A stretch of 64,000 nt of DNA from Planctomycetota bacterium (GTDB lineage: Bacteria; Planctomycetota; Phycisphaerae; Phycisphaerales; UBA1924). Numbering within the stretch: position 1 is the stretch's first letter; each line of letters opens with the position of its first letter. The notes below the pieces were generated by a model. It saw only the letters and a list, made by a program, of their open reading frames with translations, was not told the DNA's origin and did not search any database. The DNA lies in contig JAJRPN010000030.1 in the NCBI GenBank assembly GCA_024280755.1, forward strand, positions 84,034 to 148,033, given 5' to 3'. Below, piece by piece: positions 32,270 through 41,857 of the stretch. A program made the translations under genes and the position numbers.

Positions 32270-35151
32270 CGGTCTCCTCACATCAGGCGTGCTATTTCGC
32301 GCATGAATTAACTCGGCTTGGGTCCGTTGGTGAGCTTGATCGCCTCAGCACAACCCTGTTCGACTCCAAAGTTGATCTGAACCCGCATCAGATCGAAGCG
32401 GCTCTATTTGCGATCTCCAACCCACTTCAGAAAGGCGTCATCCTCGCGGACGAAGTGGGTCTCGGCAAGACGATTGAAGCAGGGCTGGTGCTGTGCCAGA
32501 AGTGGGCCGAGCGCAAGCGCCGTTTGATCATCGTCTCGCCTGCCCACATCCGCAAGCAGTGGCAAACCGAGCTATCCGAGAAATTCAATCTGCCCAGCAT
32601 CGTGTTGGATCGAAAGATTTTCAACCAGCTGAAGCGAGATGGTGCGATAAACCCATTCGACTGCGGTCAAATTGTCGTGGTTTCCTACGGCTTTGCAGCC
32701 CGGATGCAGGATGAACTTCGGGCTACCCCTTTCGACCTTGCTGTCTTCGACGAAGCACACAAACTCCGCAATGCCTATCAGCCCAGTCGCAAGCAGGGGC
32801 AAAAGCTTCGGTGGGCATTTGAGCTCCGCAGGAAACTGCTGTTAACGGCAACCCCGTTGCAAAACAACCTTCTTGAATTATACGGGTTGGGCTGGTTTAT
32901 CGACGAGCACATCTTTGGGGACAAAAGCGCATTCCAAAGTCGCTACTGCCGATCCGGCGGTGATCTAGAAGGTCTGCGCCAGCGATTGGGTCAGTTTTGT
33001 AAGCGCACGCTACGAAAAGACTGTGAATATGTTCGCTACACAAAGCGCCGGGCCATTACCCATCACTTTACACAGAACCAAGAAGAAAAACAGCTCTACA
33101 TTGATGTGCTTGCTTTTATGCAGCAGGACGAGAGCTACGCATTCCCAGCCAAGCAACGTCAGCTTATTGAGATTGTCGTCTTCAAAGCTCTGGCATCATC
33201 ACCTATAGCCCTTGCGGGAACACTCCGCACAATGCTTGCCCGCCTTGAAGCCTTACGCGATGGATTGGCTGAGGCGAATGCCGAACAGCCGTATTGGCGC
33301 TCTCTCGCCAACGACGAAGACTTCGACCTTGAGGATTTGCTCGATGAATGGGATGACGAGGACGATTCTGGCCGCGATGATGGGCAGATCGACGGCAAAA
33401 TCCTCGCAAGGGAAGTTAATCTCCTTCAGTCGCTTATTGAGCGAGCTGAGAGTATCACCTGTGATAGCAAATCGACGGCGCTGCTCACTGCTCTCGAACG
33501 AGGCTTCGCCGAGTTGGTGAAGATCGGAGCGCCTCGCAAAGCCCTGATCTTCACCGAGAGTCGAAAGACGCAGGCGTTTCTCGCCGAGTTTCTCGAAAGC
33601 AATGGCTACCGCGGGAAAGTCATCCAATACAACGGCAGCAACTCGCACCCACAAGCAAAAGTGGCCTATGAACAGTTCAAGCAGCAATACCAAGACACCG
33701 ATCGATTTACTGGAAGCAAGGCTGTAGACATTCGGAGCGCACTGATCGAAGCGTTTCGAGAAAGCGGCGAGATACTGCTCGCCACCGAAGCCGCTGCCGA
33801 AGGTGTCAATCTGCAGTTTTGCTCGTTCGTGATCAACCACGACATGCCGTGGAATCCCCAGCGTATCGAGCAACGAATCGGTCGCTGCCACCGTTACGGC
33901 CAGAGTTTCGATGTGGTTGTGCTAAACTTTCTCAATCAAGATAACCACGCAGACCGGCGCGTTCATACACTTCTCGACGAGAAGTTTAATCTCTTTGATG
34001 GCGTCTTCGGAGCCAGCGATCACGTTCTGGGCGCAATCGAGAGCGGCGTTGACTTCGAGCGACGTATCATCGACATCCTCAAGACCTGCCGTGACGCCGA
34101 TGCGATCGAAGCAGCTTTCAACAAGCTGCAGGAGGATCTCGATGATGTCATCCAGGACAAGATGGGCACGGCCAAACAGCAGCTGATTGACCACTTCGAC
34201 GCCGATGTGCACGCGCGACTCCAGTCACAGCTTGAGGATGCCGAGCTGGCGCTCAATCGCATCCAAGAGAAGTTCTGGCGTCTTACGCAATGGGGCCTAG
34301 CCGATCAGGCCACCTTTGACCACGAGCGATTTAGCCTCAATCTGCCCAACCCACCTGCGAAGGAAATTCCGCCGGGCCAGCACCGGCTGATTTCTGCGGC
34401 CAAGCAGGATGCTCATGGCCGCATCGCTCCCGGCCGAGACCACTTGCTTCGACTCTCCAGCCCGCTGGGTCATTGGCTCCTTGAGACGGCAAAATCCCAA
34501 CCTCTGCCGATACATGAGCTTCAGTTCGATCTCTCCTCCCACCCCAAGAAAATCAGCATGCTCGAACCCTACAAGGGACAAAGTGGCTGGCTTCGGGTTG
34601 AGAGGCTTGAAGTCCACACCGACACCGAAGAGGACTTCCTGCTCGTCAGCGGCGTCACCGACGACCTCAAGAGCATGGATATTGAGTGCCTCGAACGCCT
34701 ATGGGATCTCTTGTCCACAGACCGGGGCCCGCGAGCGCTCGCAGAAGATATTGACGATCGCTTATCACAAGAACTTGAGCAGCATCGCCAGGCCACTTTG
34801 CTCAAGCACTCGGAGAGCGTGGGCAAGAGACTGCAGCAACTGCAGGATCAGCTCGAACAGTGGGCCGAGGACAAGATTGAGCCCGAGAAGCAGAAACTCG
34901 AAGAGCTGCGCAATCAGAAGCGTCAGGCCCGCCGACAAGCTCGGCAGGCCAATACCGTCGATGACCAGCTCGCAAGCCAAACCCAAGCGAGACAGATTGA
35001 GAAGCAGATTCGTGCGCAAGAGCAAGCTGTCGCCCGCTTGCAAGACGAGTTAGATGACAAGCTCGACGAGATGTTTACTCAACTCAAGACCAGTAGCCAA
35101 CAGAAGGCGACGCCGCAGACTATTATGACCGTGAAATGGAGCGTTGTGTGA
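32266..35151 (+). CDS. SNF2-family helicase/ATPase of a restriction-type operon
   Basis: 961 aa superfamily 2 ATPase that would translocate on DNA. Motif I is ADEVGLGKTIEAGL (Lys68), motif II FDEAHKLRN, motif III TATPLQN, and motif VI WNPQRIEQRIGRCHRYGQ. The C-terminal 120 residues are a long charged coiled coil (KQKLEELRNQKRQARRQARQ). GTG start, overlapping the HTH gene; its end overlaps the methyltransferase gene by 16 bp. DISARM systems also carry a SNF2 helicase (DrmD) but none of their other parts is present here. It probably works with the type III-like Mod and Res. Confidence 0.9.
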   Translation: MTVSSHQACYFAHELTRLGSVGELDRLSTTLFDSKVDLNPHQIEAALFAISNPLQKGVILADEVGLGKTIEAGLVLCQKWAERKRRLIIVSPAHIRKQWQTELSEKFNLPSIVLDRKIFNQLKRDGAINPFDCGQIVVVSYGFAARMQDELRATPFDLAVFDEAHKLRNAYQPSRKQGQKLRWAFELRRKLLLTATPLQNNLLELYGLGWFIDEHIFGDKSAFQSRYCRSGGDLEGLRQRLGQFCKRTLRKDCEYVRYTKRRAITHHFTQNQEEKQLYIDVLAFMQQDESYAFPAKQRQLIEIVVFKALASSPIALAGTLRTMLARLEALRDGLAEANAEQPYWRSLANDEDFDLEDLLDEWDDEDDSGRDDGQIDGKILAREVNLLQSLIERAESITCDSKSTALLTALERGFAELVKIGAPRKALIFTESRKTQAFLAEFLESNGYRGKVIQYNGSNSHPQAKVAYEQFKQQYQDTDRFTGSKAVDIRSALIEAFRESGEILLATEAAAEGVNLQFCSFVINHDMPWNPQRIEQRIGRCHRYGQSFDVVVLNFLNQDNHADRRVHTLLDEKFNLFDGVFGASDHVLGAIESGVDFERRIIDILKTCRDADAIEAAFNKLQEDLDDVIQDKMGTAKQQLIDHFDADVHARLQSQLEDAELALNRIQEKFWRLTQWGLADQATFDHERFSLNLPNPPAKEIPPGQHRLISAAKQDAHGRIAPGRDHLLRLSSPLGHWLLETAKSQPLPIHELQFDLSSHPKKISMLEPYKGQSGWLRVERLEVHTDTEEDFLLVSGVTDDLKSMDIECLERLWDLLSTDRGPRALAEDIDDRLSQELEQHRQATLLKHSESVGKRLQQLQDQLEQWAEDKIEPEKQKLEELRNQKRQARRQARQANTVDDQLASQTQARQIEKQIRAQEQAVARLQDELDDKLDEMFTQLKTSSQQKATPQTIMTVKWSVV

Positions 35152-37214
35152 CTAAGCCTGATACCAAGAAATCCGAACCCAGTAACCTCGATCGGCTCGA
35201 TGGCCAGTCTATGGACATCACCGCCCAGCGCCTCGCCGCGATCAAGGCTTTGCTGCCGGAAGCCTTCGACCTCGACGGTAACCTCGTTCGCGACAAACTG
35301 CTCGAAGCGCTCAAACCAGCGAGCTACGAAGCCAGCGATGACATCCCAGCGTTCGGGCTCGCTTGGCCGGGCAAGCAATTGGCATTCGCCGCAGCCGGGG
35401 TGCCGACCACCGCGACGCTCAGGCCGTCCCCAGAGCAGTCCGTCGACTTTGACACCACACAGAACCTGCTGATCGAGGGCGACAACCTCGAAGTCCTCAA
35501 GACCCTGCGACGCAGCTACCAGGGCAAGGTCAAGATGATCTACATCGACCCGCCGTACAATACCGGCAAAGACTTCGTCTACCCGGACAACTACGGCGAA
35601 GGTTTGGACACCTACCTACAGCGAACCGAGCAGAAAGACGACGACGGTTTCTGGAAGAGCACCAACAGCGAGACCAGCGGTCGCAAGCACGCCAACTGGT
35701 TGAGCATGATGGCACCGCGGCTGACGCTTGCTCGGAACCTACTCCGTGACGACGGTGTGATTTTTGTGTCAATCGGAGATGACGAAGAAGCAAATTTGCG
35801 ACTGCTCTGCGACGAAGTGTTTGGTCCTGAAAACTTCTGCAACACCATAGCTGTCGAGATGTCTACGACATCTGGGCCGAAAACGGTGAATGCGCAACAG
35901 GGCACCATTGTCAAGAACATTGAATTTGTTCATATATACCGGAAATCATCGGCATTTAACGAAAGCGTGCGCACTCCACTACTTGATGGGATCGATGCAT
36001 ATGACACGCATTACACAAATTGGATGAACGACGACGGTACCCTAGACACGCTCTCTGACGTCTTAATGTGTGACGTAGCCATCAGGTCCGATGTCGAGAA
36101 AAATAATCTGGCAGGCAGCAGAGGGTTCAGTATCAAGTCTATGGACAAGTTGTTGTCAGTATCTGAGGCAGCGAGGGAGTTCGTTACAGACAACCTGAAG
36201 AGGATTGCTCGTGTAGACCGGCCGCCGGTGTCTGCGCAAGGGGCGTCGCCAGATGTCGGAAAATGGGAGCGTTTTTCGGCAGACCATAGGGACTATCTAC
36301 TTACAACACTCGAAAGCGGAACTCTACAATCGCTCATTCCGTTGCATGCAAATTACCGAATGTCTGACGATTACAAGCCTCGATTTGGGCGAACTGTCAT
36401 TCGCGGCGACCTTTGGAAGGGGTTCCACCAGGACATGGGCAATGTAGCCAAAGAAGGCGACATGGTCTTCGCCAACGGAAAAAAGCCCGTCCGTCTAATC
36501 AAGCAGTTCAGCAAGTGGGCAACCTTGGGCGATGGCGACATTCTCCTCGATTTCTTCGCAGGGTCCGGCACCAGCGGGCATGCCACCATGGCACAGAACG
36601 CTGAGGATGGTGGCCAACGTCGCTACATCTGCGTGCAATTGCCGGAGCCATTGGATGAACCGGTGACGCTCGACGATGGCATCGTCTGCGAGACGATATT
36701 CGATCTCACCCGAGAACGGCTCAAGCGGGCGGGCAGCAAGATCAAGGAAGAGGCTGGGCTGAACGCCGAGAAGCTTGACACCGGGCTGCGTGTCTTTAAG
36801 CTTGATTCAAGCAACTTCACTGCGTGGAACAGCGACCCGACAACCAGCGAGACGGACTTGCTCGAACGCCTTGAACAGCTCAACGACCAAACCGTAGCCG
36901 GGCGTTCTGAAATGGACATCCTCTGGGAGATACTGCTCAAGATGGGGCTGCCACTGGATTTGCAACTCGAGCGATTTGAGCTGGAGGGCGCATCGTTCAT
37001 CGGCGTTGCAGACCGAACCAAGGTCCTCAGCACCGAAACAGCAATCCCGACAGCGGCCCTTGAAGCCCTTCTGGATCAGGACATCCCGCCATCTGAGCTC
37101 GTCGTGCTAGACGGCGCCTTCGAAAACGACAATGCCCGCGCCAACATCGCCACGCTCTACAAAGAGCGTAAGGACGACGACGGGAAGCCGGTATGTAACC
37201 TGAAGGTAGTGTAA
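35136..37214 (+). CDS. Type III restriction-modification methyltransferase (Mod)
   Basis: 692 aa adenine/N4 methyltransferase. The catalytic motif IYIDPPYNTGKDF (Asp138) precedes the S-adenosylmethionine motif DFFAGSGTSGHA (about residue 472), the beta-class order of type III Mod proteins. The segment between (about residues 205-430) is the target-recognition domain. That segment, 35.75-36.44 kb, is visibly more AT-rich than the flanking coding DNA, suggesting exchange of specificity by recombination. It overlaps the SNF2 gene and is 3 bp before Res. It should protect host DNA and set the recognition sequence. Confidence 0.92.
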   Translation: MERCVTKPDTKKSEPSNLDRLDGQSMDITAQRLAAIKALLPEAFDLDGNLVRDKLLEALKPASYEASDDIPAFGLAWPGKQLAFAAAGVPTTATLRPSPEQSVDFDTTQNLLIEGDNLEVLKTLRRSYQGKVKMIYIDPPYNTGKDFVYPDNYGEGLDTYLQRTEQKDDDGFWKSTNSETSGRKHANWLSMMAPRLTLARNLLRDDGVIFVSIGDDEEANLRLLCDEVFGPENFCNTIAVEMSTTSGPKTVNAQQGTIVKNIEFVHIYRKSSAFNESVRTPLLDGIDAYDTHYTNWMNDDGTLDTLSDVLMCDVAIRSDVEKNNLAGSRGFSIKSMDKLLSVSEAAREFVTDNLKRIARVDRPPVSAQGASPDVGKWERFSADHRDYLLTTLESGTLQSLIPLHANYRMSDDYKPRFGRTVIRGDLWKGFHQDMGNVAKEGDMVFANGKKPVRLIKQFSKWATLGDGDILLDFFAGSGTSGHATMAQNAEDGGQRRYICVQLPEPLDEPVTLDDGIVCETIFDLTRERLKRAGSKIKEEAGLNAEKLDTGLRVFKLDSSNFTAWNSDPTTSETDLLERLEQLNDQTVAGRSEMDILWEILLKMGLPLDLQLERFELEGASFIGVADRTKVLSTETAIPTAALEALLDQDIPPSELVVLDGAFENDNARANIATLYKERKDDDGKPVCNLKVV

Positions 37215-37217
37215 GGC

Positions 37218-40200
37218 ATGTCGGATGTGAAGTTCCAGTTTGACCCGAAGCAGCAGTTTCAGCTCGACGCGATTGATGCGACCGTGAGCCTATTCTCCGG
37301 CCAGCCACGCAGCGGACAAGCCGGCGGTAATCTTTCAATCGAAGTCGGCGGCGGCACCGATACCGGGCTGTTCCAGAACCAGTTCGGGCTGGGCAACCTC
37401 TTGACGATCTCCAGGGACCAGGTGCTCAAGAACCTTCAGGCCATACAAGACAGCCAAGGACTCATGCCCGACGCCACCCTGATCCCAAGCGACAAGAATG
37501 ATGAGAGCGCCCCAGCACCGATGAACTTCACAATCAGCATGGAGACCGGGACCGGCAAGACCTATGTCTATCTGCGAACCATGCGCGAGATGCACGCACA
37601 GTATGGCTGGAGCAAGTTCTTCATCGTTGTGCCTTCGGTGGCGATCCGCGAAGGCGTTCGCCAGAGTCTGCGTGACACCGAGAAACACCTTAGGGAGCTC
37701 TACAACGGCGAGCCCATGGACTTTTTCATCTACGATGGCAAGAAGCCCACGGATCTTGCGACCTTTGCCCGCAATAGCTGTCTGTCGGTGTGCATCATCA
37801 ATGTTCAGGCATTCATCAAGGATGTAGATCCAGACCACACCGAGGAAGAGTCTAGGCGGAGTGGGAATGTGATCTACAAACCGCAGGAAGGACTCCAGGG
37901 CAAGGCACCGATCGACTTTGTCCGGGCGTGTAATCCGATCGTCATCATCGACGAGCCGCAGAGCGTGGACAGCACAAAATTGAGCAAGGCGGCTATCCGC
38001 CGACTGAATCCGATGTTCTGCCTTCGATACTCGGCGACACACAAAGAGCCGTACAACATGGTGTACGACCTCGGCCCGATCGAGGCAAGGCGGAAGGAAC
38101 TGGTCAAAGGCATCGTGGTCACTTCGGTCCGTGAGGGCGGGTTACCCGCCGGCGCATCGCTCAAGTGCGTGCGTGTAGGGTACAAGGGCAATGCAAAGAT
38201 GCCCAGCGCCGATCTGGAACTACTGGTGCTCGATGCAAAGGGCACGCCCAAGCTGAAGAAAGTGACCATTAAGGGAGGGGAAGAGCTCGACTCACCGAAG
38301 GTGACAAAGAGCAACAGTGCTTATGCGGACATGCGAGTCGATGGCATCTCCATGGACAGTGGTGTTGAGATCAACATCCATGGCCAATCTCACTACTTTC
38401 TTGAAGGTCAAGGCATCGGGCAGGTCGATGAGCACATCCTCAAGGCGATGGTCGTGAAGACGATCGAGAAGCACCTGCTCAAAGAGAAGCAACTCCAGAC
38501 GCGGCTCGCTATCGGCAAGGACGACGGCGGCAATGAACAGGACAGGCGGATCAAGGTTTTGTCACTCCTTTTCCTTGACAAGGTCGCTGACTACCGTATC
38601 TACGACGACAAAGGAAATCCTCAACCAGGCAAAGTCCACTCATGGATTGACGAAGCGCTGAGCACCTTTCGGAACGACACCCGCTTCAGCGGACTACCGG
38701 CGCTGGAACACAAGAACACATACTTGCACGATGGCTACTTCGCCCAAGACAAGAGGGGGCGGGCCAAGGACACCAAGGGAAACACGAAAGACGATGAAAG
38801 CGCATATGAAAAAATCATGCAGAACAAAGGCAAACTGCTCGATCCGGACGAAGCGCTACGAATCATTGTCAGCCATTCAGCATTGCGAGAGGGCTGGGAC
38901 AATCCCAACGTTTTTCAGATTTGCAAGCTAGGCGGAGCGCAGACGACGACCCGCCGTCGTCAAGAGCTCGGGCGTGGCTTGCGTCTACCCGTGGATGCCC
39001 GTGGCGTCCGCATTCGAGACCGGGTAATCAATGAGCTCACCGTTGTAGGGGCGGAGGACTACACCTCTTACGCCAAGGGCCTCCAGAGAGAACTCCAAGA
39101 AGAATGCGGTGTCGCTTTTGGCGTTGTGTTACCACGGGCGTTCGCCGAACTCGCGACGAGTGAAGGTCCGATCGGGTTTGAGAAGGCCAGCAAACTTCAC
39201 AAGGAACTGAAAGAGGCAGGTATTCTTGAGTCGGACAATACCCTTGTCCAGGCCCCTGATTTCAAGGCGATGCCCAAGGCACTATCCACGGTATTCAGGC
39301 CCTTCAGCGCAGAGATTGAGAAGATCCTTCTTGAGCACAAGATCGAACATCACATTCGCCCCGATAAGCCGCACACGACACTCAAGCTCAACAAGTCGAT
39401 TCTCGATCATCCTGCATTCCAGGATATGTGGAAGAAGATCTCGCGGAGAACGCGATATCGGCTCGACATCGACTCCAAGAACCTGATTAAATCTGCATCC
39501 AAATCGTTACGCGATCATTTCCTGGTCCATGACATCAGCCGGACGGTTGAAGTCACGACCACCGACCTGAAGGTGTCTGCCAAGGGCGTTTCATCGGGCC
39601 AGGTGCGAGAAAACAGAACAGAGAAGATCGAGCTCTCGGAGCGCTTGCCTGACCCGCTGAGCTATATGTCAGCACGAATCGACTTAAGCCGCGAGAGTCT
39701 GTCGAGCATACTGAAGGGCTCAGGGACGTTTAAGAACTTCAGCAAGCATCCTGCACGCTACTTGGAGGACTGCACTCGGCTTATCCGTCACACATTAGCG
39801 TCCGAACTGGTCGAGGGGGTTACTTATGAGCCTGCCGAGGGATCGTGCTATGACCAGCGCAAGCTCAGCGAGCTCGATGGCCAAGAGGTTGCTCATAGCA
39901 TCGACAGGATCGTGACTCTTACCGTTGAAGAAGGATCGCCTTTGCGAAGCCTTACTCAGCCGATTGCCGTTGATTCTGGCGTAGAGCACACTTTCGCCGT
40001 GGACCTTCAGAACCGAGGCGATGTACTTTGCTTCGCCAAGCTTCCCGGCGGGTTCAAAGTGCCCACTCCAGTTGGTAACTACAACCCAGATTGGGTAATC
40101 ATCAAGAAGGACTCGCAGGGTGAGCCAAAGCTATACCTCGTACGTGAAACGAAAGACACTCTTGCAGAAGAGACCTTGAGTGAGAGCGAGCGCTACAGGA

Positions 40201-40274
40201 TCCGCTGCGCACGGAAGCACTTCAAGGCCTTGGGTGTCGATTATGCTGTGTGTGTGACCTCGGATGAAATATAG
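37218..40274 (+). CDS. Type III restriction endonuclease subunit (Res)
   Basis: 1018 aa. Superfamily 2 helicase with motif I METGTGKTYVYLR (Lys114), motif II VIIDEPQSVD (Asp245, the DEPQ form of type III Res), HSALREGWDNPNVFQI and RRRQELGRGLRLPV. The C-terminal nuclease has NYNPDWVII (Asp958) and YLVRETK (Glu977, Lys979), a PD-ExK site. All catalytic elements are intact, so the system may be active. Last gene of the HTH-SNF2-Mod-Res operon; a solitary IS-end fragment follows 40 bp later. Confidence 0.93.
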   Translation: MSDVKFQFDPKQQFQLDAIDATVSLFSGQPRSGQAGGNLSIEVGGGTDTGLFQNQFGLGNLLTISRDQVLKNLQAIQDSQGLMPDATLIPSDKNDESAPAPMNFTISMETGTGKTYVYLRTMREMHAQYGWSKFFIVVPSVAIREGVRQSLRDTEKHLRELYNGEPMDFFIYDGKKPTDLATFARNSCLSVCIINVQAFIKDVDPDHTEEESRRSGNVIYKPQEGLQGKAPIDFVRACNPIVIIDEPQSVDSTKLSKAAIRRLNPMFCLRYSATHKEPYNMVYDLGPIEARRKELVKGIVVTSVREGGLPAGASLKCVRVGYKGNAKMPSADLELLVLDAKGTPKLKKVTIKGGEELDSPKVTKSNSAYADMRVDGISMDSGVEINIHGQSHYFLEGQGIGQVDEHILKAMVVKTIEKHLLKEKQLQTRLAIGKDDGGNEQDRRIKVLSLLFLDKVADYRIYDDKGNPQPGKVHSWIDEALSTFRNDTRFSGLPALEHKNTYLHDGYFAQDKRGRAKDTKGNTKDDESAYEKIMQNKGKLLDPDEALRIIVSHSALREGWDNPNVFQICKLGGAQTTTRRRQELGRGLRLPVDARGVRIRDRVINELTVVGAEDYTSYAKGLQRELQEECGVAFGVVLPRAFAELATSEGPIGFEKASKLHKELKEAGILESDNTLVQAPDFKAMPKALSTVFRPFSAEIEKILLEHKIEHHIRPDKPHTTLKLNKSILDHPAFQDMWKKISRRTRYRLDIDSKNLIKSASKSLRDHFLVHDISRTVEVTTTDLKVSAKGVSSGQVRENRTEKIELSERLPDPLSYMSARIDLSRESLSSILKGSGTFKNFSKHPARYLEDCTRLIRHTLASELVEGVTYEPAEGSCYDQRKLSELDGQEVAHSIDRIVTLTVEEGSPLRSLTQPIAVDSGVEHTFAVDLQNRGDVLCFAKLPGGFKVPTPVGNYNPDWVIIKKDSQGEPKLYLVRETKDTLAEETLSESERYRIRCARKHFKALGVDYAVCVTSDEI

Positions 40275-40312
40275 TGTGTAGCGGTGGGCCAGGATATTGC
40301 AGTGCTTGCTCG

Positions 40313-40382
40313 GTAGGGGGCCAGCGAGTTTGTGTGGCATACTTGAGGCACTCTGTTTAGCTTTCATGCGGCTCTATCTTGC
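40313..40382. repeat. Solitary 70-bp IS end (about 90% identical to 52695-52764)
   Basis: These 70 bases differ from the left end of the IS at 52695 at seven positions, with no gaps. The matched part includes the terminal repeat (GGGGGCCAGCGAGTTTG) and the region at the transposase stop, but nothing further, so this is a relic of a lost copy. It lies in the 200-bp stretch between Res and the next gene, which otherwise holds nothing I can support. Confidence 0.8.
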
Positions 40383-40474
40383 CACTGTGAGGAAACGGCT
40401 GGGGAAAGTATGGAGTTATAGGCAGCAGGCAGAAGTGTTATTGGAGGGGCGAAGATGTTGAGGCAGGACTGAAT

Positions 40475-41686
40475 TCAGTAATACCAATTACTCCATTTTG
40501 ATTTCTCATCCAAAATGGAAGTGGGGCTTTCCTTCAGTGGGTCAAGTCGATCAGCTTGATCTGTCGCCCACTTTAGCCAACTGTCTAGGCGGGTTTGATC
40601 GAGACTGGAATTTTCTTCAGAAGCCCAGCCGCGAACAGCACAAATGTAGTGTCGAAGCGATTGGCTTGTGTTCCAGGATTCGGAGTTACTCATCAGCTCT
40701 GAAATCCGCTGTTCTTCTTCCTTGATCTCTTGTAGCTTCGAATCGCGTTGGCGTTCAAACTCATGACGCTTTCGTTCCGACTCTTCCAACTCACATTGTC
40801 GTTGTTCTCGTTGAGCCCTGTCAATCTTGATGCTTTCGGCAGTACGATACATAGCAGTGATGAAGCCATTGAGTTGGTTCTCGACATTCCATCGCTGCGT
40901 ATCGTTGAAGCGGCGTCGTTGGCCATCGGATGGGCCGGAGTGGATCGTCAAACAGAGACGCCCGGTGGGCACCTTTCTGTAGAACTTGTCATTCTGATGC
41001 CATGACCATCTCTTCATTTTTTCCTTCTCATGAGGAGTGGGTTCGCGTTCTTCGCGGAGAACGATTTCAGAGATGCCGAAGCATATTTGCTCGTCGCTTA
41101 TCTTTATTGCTGAAACCCAGGTGTCGTTCTTAGGGATAAGTTCAAACTGCAATCCTCTTTCTTCAATGTCTTTGAGTAAGGTATCCATAATACGTAAGGC
41201 GCGATCGATGTTCTCAGGGGCGACCATGATGTCAAGCGTTTTCTTGGCTCTGGGCTGAACAAGCCCTTCGTCATCAGGTTTGGTGGATTCCAGAGAGTTC
41301 TTGGTTCGCTCAACGATTGGAAGTGGGGCAGATAACAGTTCAGGAACTACAATCTTTTTCTCGCTGCACTTGTCTGGGACAGCAGAGTTTGTGTTTACCT
41401 GATTCAGTTGAGATTGCAGTTTTCTCGCATTTGGATGAAACTTGATCTCAAAATGTGTAGGTCTATATGAAGTCGGTAGCTTTGGTTTGTCAGTTTTCTT
41501 CCCATGCTCCTTCTTGGCCCAGTAGCCTTTCGGTGGAGTAGGAATGCTGAAGCGTTTGCAGAGTTTCTTGAGTCCCACGTCAGAGATGCCAAGATTGGGC
41601 GCTAGATTCCGCATCGCTGTTGACCAAACACGGTCGTACAGCTCGGAGCGAGTAAGAATGATCGTTTCGTTGTCTTGTGTGCTCAC
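40475..41686 (-). CDS. Hypothetical protein with N-terminal HTH-like domain and coiled coil
   Basis: 403 aa. The N-terminal 65 residues (LTRSELYDRVWSTAMRNLA, ISDVGLKKLCKRFSIPTPP, KGYWAKKEHGKK) match a widespread uncharacterised bacterial domain with a helix-turn-helix look. Residues about 285-340 form a Glu/Arg-rich coiled coil (RKRHEFERQRDSKLQEIKEE). The function is unknown; it occurs in accessory regions, so a mobile-element or defence role is possible. Divergent from the nuclease-like gene at 41858. Confidence 0.7.
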   Translation of the reverse strand: MSTQDNETIILTRSELYDRVWSTAMRNLAPNLGISDVGLKKLCKRFSIPTPPKGYWAKKEHGKKTDKPKLPTSYRPTHFEIKFHPNARKLQSQLNQVNTNSAVPDKCSEKKIVVPELLSAPLPIVERTKNSLESTKPDDEGLVQPRAKKTLDIMVAPENIDRALRIMDTLLKDIEERGLQFELIPKNDTWVSAIKISDEQICFGISEIVLREEREPTPHEKEKMKRWSWHQNDKFYRKVPTGRLCLTIHSGPSDGQRRRFNDTQRWNVENQLNGFITAMYRTAESIKIDRAQREQRQCELEESERKRHEFERQRDSKLQEIKEEEQRISELMSNSESWNTSQSLRHYICAVRGWASEENSSLDQTRLDSWLKWATDQADRLDPLKESPTSILDEKSKWSNWYY

Positions 41687-41857
41687 GATGAATCTCCTGC
41701 TTCAGAGCTCTCGAAATGTAGATTCCTTGGAAAGTGTATTGGGTTGGGAAAAGGATGGGTAAGAACAGCATGGATTTGATGTTTTTATACCAGCGCCTAT
41801 TGCTATTCAGTTGCTTGAATCGGTACGTTGAATAAATCCATTCCCTATACTTTCCCG

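Noticed and set aside
32266..40274. DISARM system
   Set aside because: Only a SNF2 helicase and a methyltransferase fit; there is no DUF1998 (DrmB), DrmA or PLD gene, and the last gene is a type III Res.
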